Positions 56,296 through 64,000 of a stretch of 64,000 nucleotides of DNA are shown here, one piece after another. Numbering within the stretch: position 1 is the stretch's first letter; each line of letters starts with the position of its first letter. The notes beneath the pieces are model-generated. The model did no database searches. It had not been told where the DNA came from and saw only the letters and a list, made by a program, of their open reading frames with translations. The DNA is from Clostridia bacterium (GTDB lineage Bacteria > Bacillota > Clostridia > UBA1381 > UBA9506): NCBI GenBank assembly GCA_017399695.1, contig JAFQBK010000006.1, forward strand, positions 1 to 64,000, written 5' to 3'. Position numbers and translations under genes: made by a program.

Positions 56296-56301
56296 AGCTT
56301 T

Positions 56302-56393
56302 TGTACCGATTTTCTGGGGATGCGGTGTCGCCTCGATTGTGGCCGTATGCTCGGGGTCCGGTGAATAAAAAATTTTTAGAGGAGGGTTTCAGT
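56302..56393 (+). promoter_or_regulatory. rpsO leader, possible S15 autoregulatory RNA
   Basis: A GC-rich leader of about 90 bases in otherwise AT-rich surroundings, with CCTCG/CGGGG pairing (near 56331-56356) and GCGGTG/CGCC elements near 56320-56332. S15 represses its own mRNA in several phyla through structurally different leaders. Function here is inference from position. Confidence 0.4.
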
Positions 56394-56657
56394 ATGAGAC
56401 CGGAAGTAAAACAGGAAATCATTAAAAAGTATGCAATCCATGAAGGAGACACTGGTTCTCCGGAAGTTCAGATTGCAATTTTAACGGAGCGCATCAACCA
56501 CTTGAACGAGCACCTCAAAGTGTTCAAAAAAGACCATCATTCCCGTCGCGGACTGTTAAAGATGGTTGGTCAGAGAAGAGGCCTCTTAAACTACCTGACC
56601 AAGGTTGACATCGACAGATATCGTGCAATCATTGAAAAACTGAACTTAAGAAAATAA
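56394..56657 (+). CDS. rpsO: 30S ribosomal protein S15
   Basis: 87-aa ribosomal protein binding the central domain of 16S rRNA. The sequence is typical throughout: [55 protein letters not shown], and the final [16 protein letters not shown]. Start is ATG at 56394 after GGAGGG. In many Firmicutes rpsO is followed by pnp; here a strong terminator follows at once, so it is single. Its structured leader suggests autoregulation. Confidence 0.98.
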   Translation: MRPEVKQEIIKKYAIHEGDTGSPEVQIAILTERINHLNEHLKVFKKDHHSRRGLLKMVGQRRGLLNYLTKVDIDRYRAIIEKLNLRK

Positions 56658-56680
56658 GCGTTTCGCTTTTTTCACAATAA

Positions 56681-56724
56681 AAGTACCGCGTTACTGCCTT
56701 GCCGCTGACGCGGTACTTTTTTTG
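56681..56724 (+). terminator. Terminator after rpsO
   Basis: AAGTACCGCGT (56681-56691) pairs perfectly with 56708-56718, with inner structure, then TTTTTTT. Confidence 0.9.
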
Positions 56725-56755
56725 AAAAAATCTTGTCGAAATTTTGTTTAAATTG

Positions 56756-56784
56756 TTGGCAAACGAAAAAAAGTGTGTTATACT
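56756..56784 (+). promoter_or_regulatory. Promoter for dnaD-dnaC
   Basis: TTGGCA (56756-56761), 17-bp spacer, TATACT (56779-56784). An exact 0A box (TGTCGAA) lies at 56734-56740, which may be chance. Confidence 0.65.
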
Positions 56785-56834
56785 AATTCTGTGTGAGTTT
56801 AATTCGTGAAATTGTTTTGAAGTGAGAGGGTAGT

Positions 56835-57815
56835 ATGATCGTAAATCAGCCACAGGATTGTGCCGGGGAACAGTATATAAAAGTTCCGAATGTCGTGGTA
56901 GACCGGTGGATTGCAGAGGGGAGCCCCGTGTATCTTGCGGTGTACCTTTTTGCGTTGCGTCAATTAGAGGCGGGCAATACCTCGATTACCAACTCACAGA
57001 TTGCAGAGGTTTTGCATATCAGCGACGTGGATGTGATGAATGCCTTTTTGTTTTACAGCACCAAAGGTCTCGTTAAAATACATAATTTCGTTGGTGTGGA
57101 TGATACAGATTTTGATATTGAGTTTTGTTTTTCCCAACCCAAAGGTGCGCCGGTGGAATTCCGTCCCAGCTATAAGCTGTCGGAAATCAGCCGCCAGCTG
57201 ACGAACAATCCCAAGGTCAGCCATATGTATCAGATGGTTAGTCAGATGATGGGGAAAACCCTTTCGACCGCGGATACGGAGCTTTTGTATTCGTTGTATG
57301 ATTATTACGGTCTTCCGGCAGAGGTTGTTCTGGTCTTGGTAGAATACCATGTGAATAAAGGGAAACGCTCCATGCGTGCCATCGAAAAAGAAGCGGCAAA
57401 ATGGGCATCGGGCGGAATTGATACCGTTGACAAAGCACGAAAGTATATTAAAAAGCGAGAAGAATTTTTAAGTTATGCTTATCGCGTACGGAGTATTGTC
57501 GGGGTTGAAGGACGCCGCTTGACGACAAAGGAACTGGAATATATCAATGCATGGCAGAACGAATTTCGTATGGATTTTGATATGGTGAAGGCTGCGTTTG
57601 AACTGACGGTGAATCAGACCGGACGCTTGTCCTTTGCTTATATGAATAAAATTTTGGAATCGTGGGCAGCTCTTGATATCCGTAAGCAGTCCGAGATCGG
57701 TAAGGACAAAAAGGAAAAACCGGTAAAGAAAGAGAAGAAGAGCGGCTACGATTTTGCAGAACTTGAAAGACGCGCAATGCAAAGGCAGATGGGAGGCGGC
57801 ACGGATGGGGTATGA
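56835..57815 (+). CDS. DnaD-domain replication initiation protein
   Basis: 326-aa primosome protein. The N-terminal winged-helix part (YIKVPNVVVDRWIAEGSPVYLAVYL, TNSQIAEVLHISDVDVMNAFLFYSTKGLV) is of the DnaD/DnaB type. Two DnaB_2 (DnaD C-terminal) domains follow, one around LLYSLYDYYGLPAEVVLVLVEYHV and one near YINAWQNEFRMDFDMVKAAFELTV ending AYMNKILESW. Lysine-rich linkers separate a final helix that contains AELERRAMQRQM. GAGAGGG precedes the ATG. It overlaps dnaC by 11 bases, the standard helicase-loader pairing. Confidence 0.92.
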   Translation: MIVNQPQDCAGEQYIKVPNVVVDRWIAEGSPVYLAVYLFALRQLEAGNTSITNSQIAEVLHISDVDVMNAFLFYSTKGLVKIHNFVGVDDTDFDIEFCFSQPKGAPVEFRPSYKLSEISRQLTNNPKVSHMYQMVSQMMGKTLSTADTELLYSLYDYYGLPAEVVLVLVEYHVNKGKRSMRAIEKEAAKWASGGIDTVDKARKYIKKREEFLSYAYRVRSIVGVEGRRLTTKELEYINAWQNEFRMDFDMVKAAFELTVNQTGRLSFAYMNKILESWAALDIRKQSEIGKDKKEKPVKKEKKSGYDFAELERRAMQRQMGGGTDGV

Positions 57816-58800
57816 TAAAGAGCTTTACCGCGAGGTTGCGCTTGAATACGAAGAAATCCGCCGTCACGACCGTCAGGATTTGGAAGAGCGCAGAGCGAAA
57901 GTTTTTGCGATGGTTCCCGAACTGGAAGAAATTGAAGACGAGATTCGTGGCGCAGGACTTCGCATCATTAAGCTTGCGGCTACCGAGGGCGGTGACCGTA
58001 CGGAGCGCGTATATATGCTTCGTGACAGACAAAAAGCCCTGCTGGTTAAAAGAAAAGCCCTGCTGTTAGAAAACGGCTTTTCGGAGGACGAGCTTTCGAT
58101 GCGCTATCTGTGTGAAAAATGCGAGGATACAGGTATTTTTGAAGACCGCGATTGCGAATGTTTCCGCCGCAGATTGATTACGAAAGCATTTGAAAATTCA
58201 AATCTTTCAATGCAGCTTCGTGACCAAAGCTTTAAGACGATGAATCTCGAGCTATATTCGCGCGAAATTGACCCGGAAACGGGTGTTTCGCCGTATGACT
58301 GCATGGTTAATATTGTCGGTATCTGCAATCGTTTTGTGCAGAATTTTGACTCCGAAACAAAGAATCTACTGTTTTGGGGCGCGCCGGGCCTTGGAAAGAC
58401 CTTCCTTTCTACTTGCGTAGCAAAGGAACTCATAAAAAGTGGGCACTCGGTGATTTATGAAACGGCATACCGTATCTTTTCGATGCTGGAGGACTTTAAA
58501 TTCCGCCGCACGAATGATATTGAAAAGCTTCGTGCACAGACCGAGCGCTTGTATGAATGTGACCTTTTGATTTTGGATGATTTAGGTACAGAGTTTTCCA
58601 CCGGATATACCAATGCGGCACTGTTTGATATCTTAAATGCGCGCCTCATTGCAAACAAAAAAACGATTTTAAGTACCAATCTTGACATGGAAGAGCTTGC
58701 AAAGAAATATTCCGACCGTGTCTTTTCCCGCATCTTCGGGCATTATCGCGCCCTGCGGTTTATCGGCGAGGATATACGCATGAAAAAATCAGTAAATTAG
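57805..58800 (+). CDS. dnaC: Helicase loader DnaC/DnaI-like ATPase
   Basis: 331-aa AAA+ ATPase that loads the replicative helicase. The N-terminal helical part ends in a zinc-ribbon-like CEKCEDTG...DCEC (Cys103, 106, 117, 119), as in DnaI. Walker A is GAPGLGKT (192-199), Walker B LLILDDLGTE near 254, and sensor-type STNLDMEELAKKYSDRVFSRIFG follows with an arginine finger. GGGAGG lies eight bases before the ATG at 57805, inside the dnaD 3' end, so translation is coupled. It is the Firmicute counterpart of DnaI; the symbol dnaC is used loosely in Clostridia. Confidence 0.93.
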   Translation: MGYDKELYREVALEYEEIRRHDRQDLEERRAKVFAMVPELEEIEDEIRGAGLRIIKLAATEGGDRTERVYMLRDRQKALLVKRKALLLENGFSEDELSMRYLCEKCEDTGIFEDRDCECFRRRLITKAFENSNLSMQLRDQSFKTMNLELYSREIDPETGVSPYDCMVNIVGICNRFVQNFDSETKNLLFWGAPGLGKTFLSTCVAKELIKSGHSVIYETAYRIFSMLEDFKFRRTNDIEKLRAQTERLYECDLLILDDLGTEFSTGYTNAALFDILNARLIANKKTILSTNLDMEELAKKYSDRVFSRIFGHYRALRFIGEDIRMKKSVN

Positions 58801-58869
58801 TCATAAAGACCTTTTGTGGTCTCCGATATGTTAATTTTAATTTAAGATAAATAAAAGGGAGAGTGTGTC

Positions 58870-59826
58870 ATGATTAGTCACGGCAAAGATGTCAAAATTT
58901 TCACTTGCAATTCCCATCCGGAGCTTGCAAAAAAAATCGCAGAGTATTTGGGTTTAACCCTCGGCGATGCAAATGTAACCATGTTTTCTGATGGTGAAAT
59001 TTCGGTTAACATTTATGAAACGGTCAGAGGCTCGGATGTATTTATCATTCAGTCCACCTGCAATCCGGTCAATGATAACCTGATGGAACTTTTGATTATG
59101 ATAGATGCGTTTAAGCGTGCATCTGCAGGCAGAATTACGGCGGTTATTCCGTATTTCGGCTATGCACGTCAGGACAGAAAATCCAAGGCAAGAGATCCGA
59201 TTTCTGCAAAATTGGTTGCTGACCTCATTACGGCAGCAGGTGCAGACCGCGTACTGACGATGGATCTTCACGCAGCGCAGATTCAGGGCTTCTTCAATAT
59301 CCCGATGGATCACCTATTGGGCGGAACAACGCTGACTTCTTATTATATGAGAAAATTCGAGGGCAACACCGAAAATCTGGTTGTTGTATCTCCCGACCTC
59401 GGTAGCGTAACCCGTGCAAGAACCTTTGCATCGCGCCTGAATGCTCCAATTGCGATTATTGATAAACGCCGTCCGAAGCCGAACGTAGCAGAGGTTATGA
59501 ATATTATCGGTGATATCAAGGATAAGGATGTTATCTTGGTAGACGATATGATTGATACCGCAGGCACAATTACCAACGGTGCTGCAGCCCTCAAAGAGCG
59601 CGGTGCGAAAAATGTATATGCTTGCTGTACTCACGGTGTTCTTTCCGGCCCGGCAATCGAGAGAATTGAAAATTGCCCGATTTCTGAGCTTGTCATTCTT
59701 GATACCATTCCGCTTCCGGAGAATAAGAAGATTGATAAAATTAAGGTTTTATCGGTTGCTCCGATTTTTGCTGAAGCAATCAAGAGAATTTATGGTGACG
59801 TTTCTGTCAGCGAAATGTTTGATTAA
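58870..59826 (+). CDS. prs: Ribose-phosphate pyrophosphokinase
   Basis: 318-aa enzyme that makes PRPP from ribose 5-phosphate and ATP, feeding the purine, pyrimidine and amino-acid pathways. [17 protein letters not shown] opens the protein, the ATP region reads [25 protein letters not shown], and the PRPP loop is [31 protein letters not shown] is the class I signature. AAAAGGGAG precedes the ATG. No own promoter was clear, so it may be read with dnaD-dnaC. It supplies the substrate for PyrE and PyrR in this window. Confidence 0.97.
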   Translation: MISHGKDVKIFTCNSHPELAKKIAEYLGLTLGDANVTMFSDGEISVNIYETVRGSDVFIIQSTCNPVNDNLMELLIMIDAFKRASAGRITAVIPYFGYARQDRKSKARDPISAKLVADLITAAGADRVLTMDLHAAQIQGFFNIPMDHLLGGTTLTSYYMRKFEGNTENLVVVSPDLGSVTRARTFASRLNAPIAIIDKRRPKPNVAEVMNIIGDIKDKDVILVDDMIDTAGTITNGAAALKERGAKNVYACCTHGVLSGPAIERIENCPISELVILDTIPLPENKKIDKIKVLSVAPIFAEAIKRIYGDVSVSEMFD

Positions 59827-59833
59827 ATCCAAC

Positions 59834-59878
59834 AAAAAAGAACCGCTTGTGGATAATCTCCGCAAGCGGTTCTTTTTT
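59834..59878. terminator. Bidirectional terminator between prs and trxA
   Basis: 16-bp perfect stem (59834-59849 with 59863-59878), A/T runs at both ends. Confidence 0.9.
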
Positions 59879-60182
59879 ATATCATATCTAAGATTTGATT
59901 CTTCGGTTTCGCTCCAACGCTTGACGCCGTAATCTCTCCGTTTTTCACAACAAAAAGGGAGGGAATACTCATCACTTGGAATTCTGCAGCGAGCTCAGGC
60001 TCTTCGTCCACATTTACTTTTCCTACTTTAATTTCAGGATGCTCATCGGCAATCTGCTCGATGATAGGCGAGACCATACGGCACGGTCCACACCAACTGG
60101 CCCAAAAGTCTAAAAGTACAGGTTTGTCGCTGTTTTTGACCTCGGCTTCGAAATTGTCCTTTGTGATTTTTATTGCAGACAT
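59877..60182 (-). CDS. trxA: Thioredoxin
   Basis: 101-aa thioredoxin, a cytoplasmic disulfide reductant. The WCGPC active site is at 30-34, with the buried Asp at DFWASWCGPC, then KVNVDEEPELAAEF and the cis-proline loop SIPSLFVVKNG. Length is normal. The ATG at 60182 follows GGAGG by eight bases; an ATG two codons earlier overlaps the site. It has its own promoter. No thioredoxin reductase is in the window. Confidence 0.96.
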   Translation of the reverse strand: MSAIKITKDNFEAEVKNSDKPVLLDFWASWCGPCRMVSPIIEQIADEHPEIKVGKVNVDEEPELAAEFQVMSIPSLFVVKNGEITASSVGAKPKNQILDMI

Positions 60183-60222
60183 CTTCATTTCCTCCTTTGT
60201 CAGTTCACTCTTTCTTACTTTC

Positions 60223-60251
60223 ACTTTACCATACAAGCTATATTTTTGCAA
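60223..60251 (-). promoter_or_regulatory. Promoter for trxA
   Basis: Minus strand: TTGCAA (60251-60246), 17-bp spacer, TAAAGT (60228-60223). Confidence 0.6.
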
Positions 60252-60280
60252 GCTTTTTTAGAAATATCCGTATCTGCTAA

Positions 60281-60328
60281 AAAAGAAAAGCGAAGGGAGC
60301 AATTCGCTCTTTCCTTCGCTTTTCTTTT
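60281..60328. terminator. Terminator of the cdaA-cdaR operon
   Basis: AAAAGAAAAGCGAAGG (60281-60296) pairs with 60313-60328, inner GAGC/GCTC, AATTC loop. Leftward it ends in a T-run, which fits cdaR. Confidence 0.8.
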
Positions 60329-60350
60329 CCTTTGTATCAAAGGAGGGAAA

Positions 60351-60377
60351 ATGAAAAAAGTTTGTTGTGTGTGTTAG
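60351..60377 (+). CDS. Possible eight-residue cysteine-rich peptide
   Basis: In the 186-base gap between terminator and cdaR end, a perfect AAAGGAGGG stands before ATG for MKKVCCVC and a TAG stop. No downstream gene exists on this strand, and no promoter is clear. It may be a chance ribosome-binding site or a tiny peptide. The rest of 60378-60514 shows only a GTATG/CATAC hairpin. Confidence 0.2.
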   Translation: MKKVCCVC

Positions 60378-60514
60378 TTGTGTAGTATGGATTTATCATA
60401 CCATAAAACAGCAAAATACACAATTCGCACATTGTATAAAAATAGTTAAATTATGTCAAATGCCGTTGTATGAGTTGCACAAGCAACCATTAATTGCGGG
60501 TTTTTAGCGAAATA

Positions 60515-61465
60515 TCAGCCATCATTTTCGCCGATTAAGCGCAGCGTAAAGGTATTTCCCTCTAAGGACTGAATTCCTGCCGGGAGATTTAATTCTGCTG
60601 TGACTTCACCATTGGCACGAATGTCAAAAATGGAAATGGGTTTGGTTTTGATGCTTTCAATGGATTCGATTTTATCTTTTGGACCGGCAACCATAATCTG
60701 CTTGATGCTTCCGGCATCCAATCGCCAATCGCTGCTTCCCAAAGGACCGATGCCGGCTAAAATCGGTTGGATGCTTACCAGCTTGGTCTTTAAGATTTCG
60801 CAACGGACTTCTGCCTGCTCGATATCAGGTGTCAGATAGGAGGATTTAATCTCCTTATTATTGGAACCGAAAATTTTAAGCGGAAGAATTGTTTCTATAT
60901 CTGTAGATTTCCCACTGACATCGGGTTCAACCACTACGGCAGAAACACCGTCAATCAAAGTTTTTGGACCCTTGATGGTAACCGTTTTTGGATTGACCGT
61001 CGGTGTGCCCACAGCAAAACCATCTGCCGGTTTTCCTTGCGTGCGCACCTCGATTTCCTTTTCAATGGTTGCAAGATGGTCAACCTCAATCTCTAATGCA
61101 CTCGGTTCCTGATTTAAAATCTGCAGGTTTGCATACGGCAGAATGATGTTTGTGTAAACCATATGCGTTCCGGTGGCGTTGATTGCGCTGACATCCGCAA
61201 CGACTGTAATGTTTTCCGGATTTGCTTCCATCAGGTATTTACGTTTTCCGCGAAGCCGGACATCAATGGTTTGCTCGTTGTCGTTTAAGATGGCAAGATT
61301 GCGTTCTTCCAGTAGTGTTTTTTGCGTAAACACAACAGGAACGCCTTTAATCGTTCGTTCTACATCGGGGCTTTGCACCTGAACGATGTAGAGCCAAAGA
61401 CCAATTGCAATCAAGACGGATATGATTTTTAAAGCGAGATCGCCTTGCAATTTCTTTTTCTTCAT
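60515..61465 (-). CDS. cdaR: YbbR-domain protein CdaR
   Basis: 316-aa regulator of the diadenylate cyclase CdaA. One N-terminal membrane helix (ALKIISVLIAIGLWLYIV) anchors an extracytoplasmic part of three YbbR repeats, each with the GxP-type start (KGVPVVFTQ, GKPADGFAV, LVSIQPILAG) and VTVKGP-type turns (VTIKGPKTLIDGV, IMVAGPKDKIESI). It overlaps cdaA by four bases (ATGA) so translation is coupled. In Bacillus the next gene is glmM, which is absent here; a terminator follows. Confidence 0.93.
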   Translation of the reverse strand: MKKKKLQGDLALKIISVLIAIGLWLYIVQVQSPDVERTIKGVPVVFTQKTLLEERNLAILNDNEQTIDVRLRGKRKYLMEANPENITVVADVSAINATGTHMVYTNIILPYANLQILNQEPSALEIEVDHLATIEKEIEVRTQGKPADGFAVGTPTVNPKTVTIKGPKTLIDGVSAVVVEPDVSGKSTDIETILPLKIFGSNNKEIKSSYLTPDIEQAEVRCEILKTKLVSIQPILAGIGPLGSSDWRLDAGSIKQIMVAGPKDKIESIESIKTKPISIFDIRANGEVTAELNLPAGIQSLEGNTFTLRLIGENDG

Positions 61466-62301
61466 TTGTTGCCCCTCACTTTCAGGAACCGCAGGTTTTT
61501 GGGTTTATCCTGGTCGGGTTCTGCAATTTGTTTGGTTAACAGACGGCTGAGCGATGAGACGGATAAATTTCTCATCATTTCACCGTTCATCATAACCGAA
61601 ATTTTACCCGTTTCCTCCGACACAGTCAGCGCCACACAGTCAGATTGTTCGCTGATGCCAAGTGCTGCGCGGTGTCTGGTGCCGAATTCCTTACTCAAAT
61701 TCTTATTGGAAGAAAGAGGAAGCACACAGGCTGCCTTATAAATCTTTCCGTCGCGGATGACAACTGCGCCGTCGTGAAGCGGTGTATTCGGGACAAAAAT
61801 ATTTTCTAAAAGCTCCGAAGAAATATCGGAATTTACTACGGTACCCCCGGTGAGCAGGTCATCGAGCTTCGTCCTGCGTTCAAAGACCAAAAGCGCGCCG
61901 GTTTTTGTTCTTGAAAGCGAATTGGCAGCGAGGCAAACCTCGTCTACCATATCGCCCAAAGAGCCATTCTCATCAAAAGAAAAAATAGAGGTAAATTTAC
62001 TTCTTCCCATATGCTCGAGCGCACGGCGAAGCTCCGGCTGAAACACAATCAAAAGTGCGGTAGCTCCGATTTGCATTGTGTTGGAAAGAATGAAGTTAAT
62101 TACATTGAGCTGGAACCAATCAGATATAAACATAATCGCGAGCAGTATTCCAATGCCCTTTAAGAGCTGTGCGGCACGGGTCTGTCGGATGAATTTAATG
62201 ACGTTATAAAGGATAAACGCAACGATAATGATGTCAACGATATCCGAAAGCTGAATGGTTCGTATGAAAGGATATAGATTTGTTTCCCAGAATTGAATCA
62301 A
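61462..62301 (-). CDS. cdaA: Diadenylate cyclase CdaA
   Basis: 279-aa enzyme that makes c-di-AMP from two ATP, governing potassium and osmolyte balance and wall stress. Three membrane helices (IVDIIIVAFILYNVIKF, GIGILLAIMFIS, VINFILSNTMQIGATALLIVFQPE) precede the DisA-type catalytic domain with PLHDGAVV (DGA at 177-179) and GTRHRAALG (RHR at 209-211). The start is TTG at 62301, nine bases after AAAGGA. cdaR follows in the operon. The CPA2 antiporter at 1.4 kb is a type of protein often governed by c-di-AMP, but it lacks an RCK domain here. Confidence 0.96.
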   Translation of the reverse strand: MIQFWETNLYPFIRTIQLSDIVDIIIVAFILYNVIKFIRQTRAAQLLKGIGILLAIMFISDWFQLNVINFILSNTMQIGATALLIVFQPELRRALEHMGRSKFTSIFSFDENGSLGDMVDEVCLAANSLSRTKTGALLVFERRTKLDDLLTGGTVVNSDISSELLENIFVPNTPLHDGAVVIRDGKIYKAACVLPLSSNKNLSKEFGTRHRAALGISEQSDCVALTVSEETGKISVMMNGEMMRNLSVSSLSRLLTKQIAEPDQDKPKNLRFLKVRGNK

Positions 62302-62372
62302 TTGTCATCGTCCTTTCCTGCGTTATTGTAGCAAATGTCAGCCGAATGGTCGGCAGAACAATAGATATTTTT

Positions 62373-62402
62373 ATTATAACATATAAAAGTGGGAATGCGC
62401 AA
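62373..62402 (-). promoter_or_regulatory. Promoter for cdaA-cdaR
   Basis: Minus strand: TTGCGC (62402-62397), 18-bp spacer, TATAAT (62378-62373). A GCCGA/TCGGC hairpin follows in the leader. Confidence 0.65.
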
Positions 62403-62826
62403 CGACCTTTTTGCGAAATTCACGGATTTTTTACAAGATGCATCGAACGGGAGACAAATGAGAAAACAACGTCTTTAGATTAACATAATAAGTTTACATA
62501 ATATTAAATGAAGGAAAATTTTTCCTCGTATATTTTTTTGCTTTTTCGGAACTAAACGTCGAAAACGGTCGTTCAATATTGTGTACTTCGCATGCTGACA
62601 AAACAAACTCAGACATAGCGGCAAAACGGTAGCGGAAAAGCATCCCCGTCATACCGTTTGCTTCATTATATTATGTAAACCTCATATTCTTATGGGGTAT
62701 AGGAGGTATGATGTGTACAGCAGTGTTATTTGCCGATGAGCAGATCACGAATGACAACAGAGCTTGACGATACAGGGAAGACAAAGGAAGAAAAAAGGAA
62801 AGTTAACATTCAAGGAGGAATTTTTC
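62403..62826 (+). other. Intergenic region with structured leader before the SLH gene
   Basis: No real gene. Visible features: hairpin 62621-62631 with 62652-62661 (GCAAA-ACGGTA/TACCGTTTGC, one bulge), hairpin CCTCATA-TTCT-TATGGGG (62680-62697), then AGGAGG (62701-62706) before a short open frame 62711-62767 of 18 codons. The gene's own AAGGAGG is at 62812. It does not match the c-di-GMP or ydaO riboswitch cores. No clear -35/-10 pair was found. Confidence 0.4.
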
Positions 62827-64000
62827 ATGTCTAAGGCAAAAAAGATTACTTCGTTTTTGATGGCATCAGCTTTGGCGACAGGTATGACACTGACTTCGTT
62901 TGCGGCACTTCCGACAGATGTACAGGGTTCTAAATATGAAGAGGCAATCGAGACTTTGGGCGCACTTGAAATCATGGTGGGTGACGCAGAAAGCGGTAAC
63001 TTCCGCCCGGATGCAGAGATTAAGCGTTCCGAGTTTGCAAAGGTTGCCGTAGAGGCGATGGGTCTTGGTGAGGTAGCAGAAAGCTCTTCGCAGAAAACGA
63101 AATATCCTGACGTTGTGGAAAACCACTGGGCGAACGGATATATCAACGTTGCAACGCAGCAGGGCGTGGTAATCGGTGACGACGAAAACAACTTCCGTCC
63201 GGACGATTCCATCACCTACGCAGAAGCAATGACCATTTTAGTCAGAATTATCGGCCACGAGCCGTCCGCGCTGAAAAAGGGTGGTTTCCCGACCGGTTAT
63301 ATGGTTGTTGGTTCCCAGAACGGCATCAACAAAAATGCAGCAGCCGGCGAAAATGTAAAAGTACAGCGTGGCATGGTTGCACAGATGACCTTTAACGCCT
63401 TAACCGTCAATAAGATGGAGCAGGTTGGTTTCGGTAACGATGAAACCTATGAGATTGTAGACAAGACCCTTTTGGAAGACAGTCTTTCTACCAAGAAAAT
63501 TCACGCACAGATTACTGCAATCGGTACCAGCAGTCTTTCCGGTACCAGCGCATTAAAGGACAATGAAGTTCGTCTGGGCGAGGAAGTTTATGAAGTAACT
63601 GACCGTGCGATTGCTGGTGTCCGTAATCTTCTTGGTTTCCATGTAACTGCTTATGTTCAGGAACAGGAAGACGGCGAAGAACGCCTGATTTTGGCGCGTG
63701 CGGAAAAGAATAAAAACCATGCGCTGAAGATTTCTGCAGATGATATCGAAGGCGTTACTTCGAATGGTTCCCATGTATTAGAATACTGGGAAGACAAAGA
63801 AAATGACAAAAACACACAGGAAATTGAAATTGCAAGCGATGCAAAAATGATTTACGGCGGTAAGGCCATCAGCTTTGATGCGGCCCTCTTGAAGCCGGAG
63901 GCAGGCACAATCACCGTGCTCGACCCAGATAACGACGATGTTTATGAAATCGTGTTTGTAAGAGCAACGGAAAACTATGTTGTAGAAGAAATCATTGAAA
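62827..64000 (+). CDS. Secreted SLH-domain protein (3' end outside window)
   Basis: First 391 codons of an exported protein, cut by the window edge. The signal peptide is MSKAKKITSFLMASALATG with cleavage near SFA. SLH-type repeats follow in residues 28-190: ALEIMVGDAESGNFRPDAEIKRSEF with AKVAVEAMG, YPDVVENHWANGYINVA with NNFRPDDSITYAEAMTILVRI, and a weaker third one (VQRGMVAQMTFNAL). The rest (EVYEVTDRAIAGV, VLDPDNDDVYEIVFV) is beta-rich and repetitive in style, unlike the SLH protein at 24.6 kb. AAGGAGG lies eight bases before the ATG. It is probably a surface-layer protein. Confidence 0.88.
   Translation, partial: MSKAKKITSFLMASALATGMTLTSFAALPTDVQGSKYEEAIETLGALEIMVGDAESGNFRPDAEIKRSEFAKVAVEAMGLGEVAESSSQKTKYPDVVENHWANGYINVATQQGVVIGDDENNFRPDDSITYAEAMTILVRIIGHEPSALKKGGFPTGYMVVGSQNGINKNAAAGENVKVQRGMVAQMTFNALTVNKMEQVGFGNDETYEIVDKTLLEDSLSTKKIHAQITAIGTSSLSGTSALKDNEVRLGEEVYEVTDRAIAGVRNLLGFHVTAYVQEQEDGEERLILARAEKNKNHALKISADDIEGVTSNGSHVLEYWEDKENDKNTQEIEIASDAKMIYGGKAISFDAALLKPEAGTITVLDPDNDDVYEIVFVRATENYVVEEIIE

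Noticed and set aside
56734-56740. Spo0A box upstream of dnaD as proof of replication control
   Set aside because: A seven-base motif is expected several times by chance in 64 kb on two strands; without a second box or conservation it is only noted.
62403-62826. c-di-GMP riboswitch before the terminal SLH gene
   Set aside because: The region has hairpins and a GGTAGCGG stretch, but lacks the conserved CACGCAAAG element and tetraloop/receptor layout.

Overview
The window is a stretch of chromosome from an anaerobic, spore-forming Firmicute, most likely class Clostridia. The evidence is a set of endospore genes (spo0A, spoIIGA-sigE, yqfC/yqfD, ylbJ, spoVAE, a SipL-type SPOCS/LysM protein and a cysteine-rich coat-like protein), a group-B-like [FeFe] hydrogenase, a 2[4Fe-4S] ferredoxin, a reverse rubrerythrin, S-layer-homology (SLH) proteins and near-consensus sigma-A promoters. 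SipL-type proteins point to Clostridia rather than Bacilli. Base composition is moderate, the genetic code is standard, and GTG/TTG starts are frequent. I saw no transposase, phage gene or CRISPR array.

Layout. 0-1.2 kb: an XRE repressor divergent from a small acidic protein and a DUF2383 protein. 1.4-4.0 kb: a CPA2 antiporter and a fluoride-type CLC. 4.2-7.3 kb: a GH2 glycosidase and a GIY-YIG protein. 7.3-11 kb: dus, then yqfD/yqfC divergent from ylbJ. 11-14 kb: a ComEC-like hydrolase, a DUF3006 protein and an unrecognised TIM-barrel-like protein. 14-16.8 kb: serC-serA and a ferredoxin. 17.0-17.9 kb: six tRNA genes flanked by tRNA-like debris. 18-24 kb: AraC regulator, EamA transporter, Gfo/Idh/MocA oxidoreductase and a second GH2 enzyme, which look like one carbohydrate locus. 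24-29 kb: an SLH protein divergent from a PqqD / S26 peptidase / ABC exporter cassette. 29-37 kb: pyrR-B-C-F-carA-carB behind a PyrR attenuator. 37-41 kb: apgM-like gene, yitT, pyk. 41-47 kb: spoIIGA-sigE, a phosphoribosyltransferase, perR-reverse rubrerythrin, a structured intergenic RNA/repeat, yebC, spoVAE, pyrE-radC. 47-50 kb: a DUF3343 protein and the hydrogenase with a small [2Fe-2S]-like partner. 49.7-56 kb: spo0A, sipL, flippase, coat-like protein, uppP. 56-60 kb: rpsO, dnaD-dnaC, prs, trxA. 60-64 kb: cdaA-cdaR and the start of a second SLH protein.

How it works together. Early sporulation control is well represented: Spo0A would act on a spoIIG promoter carrying the unusually long spacer (21 bp here) and inverted 0A boxes. 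SpoIIGA would then activate pro-SigE, and SigE-like promoters sit between yqfC and ylbJ. SigG-like and SigK-like promoters precede spoVAE and the coat-like gene. Pyrimidine synthesis is under PyrR attenuation, with pyrE elsewhere and prs supplying PRPP.

The most unusual observation is that the CarA small subunit has lost all three glutaminase catalytic residues although its frame is intact. Other leads are the PqqD/peptidase/exporter cassette with no visible substrate, the folded intergenic element at 44.46-44.68 kb flanked by a 25-base direct repeat, and the tRNA-like fragments around the tRNA operon.
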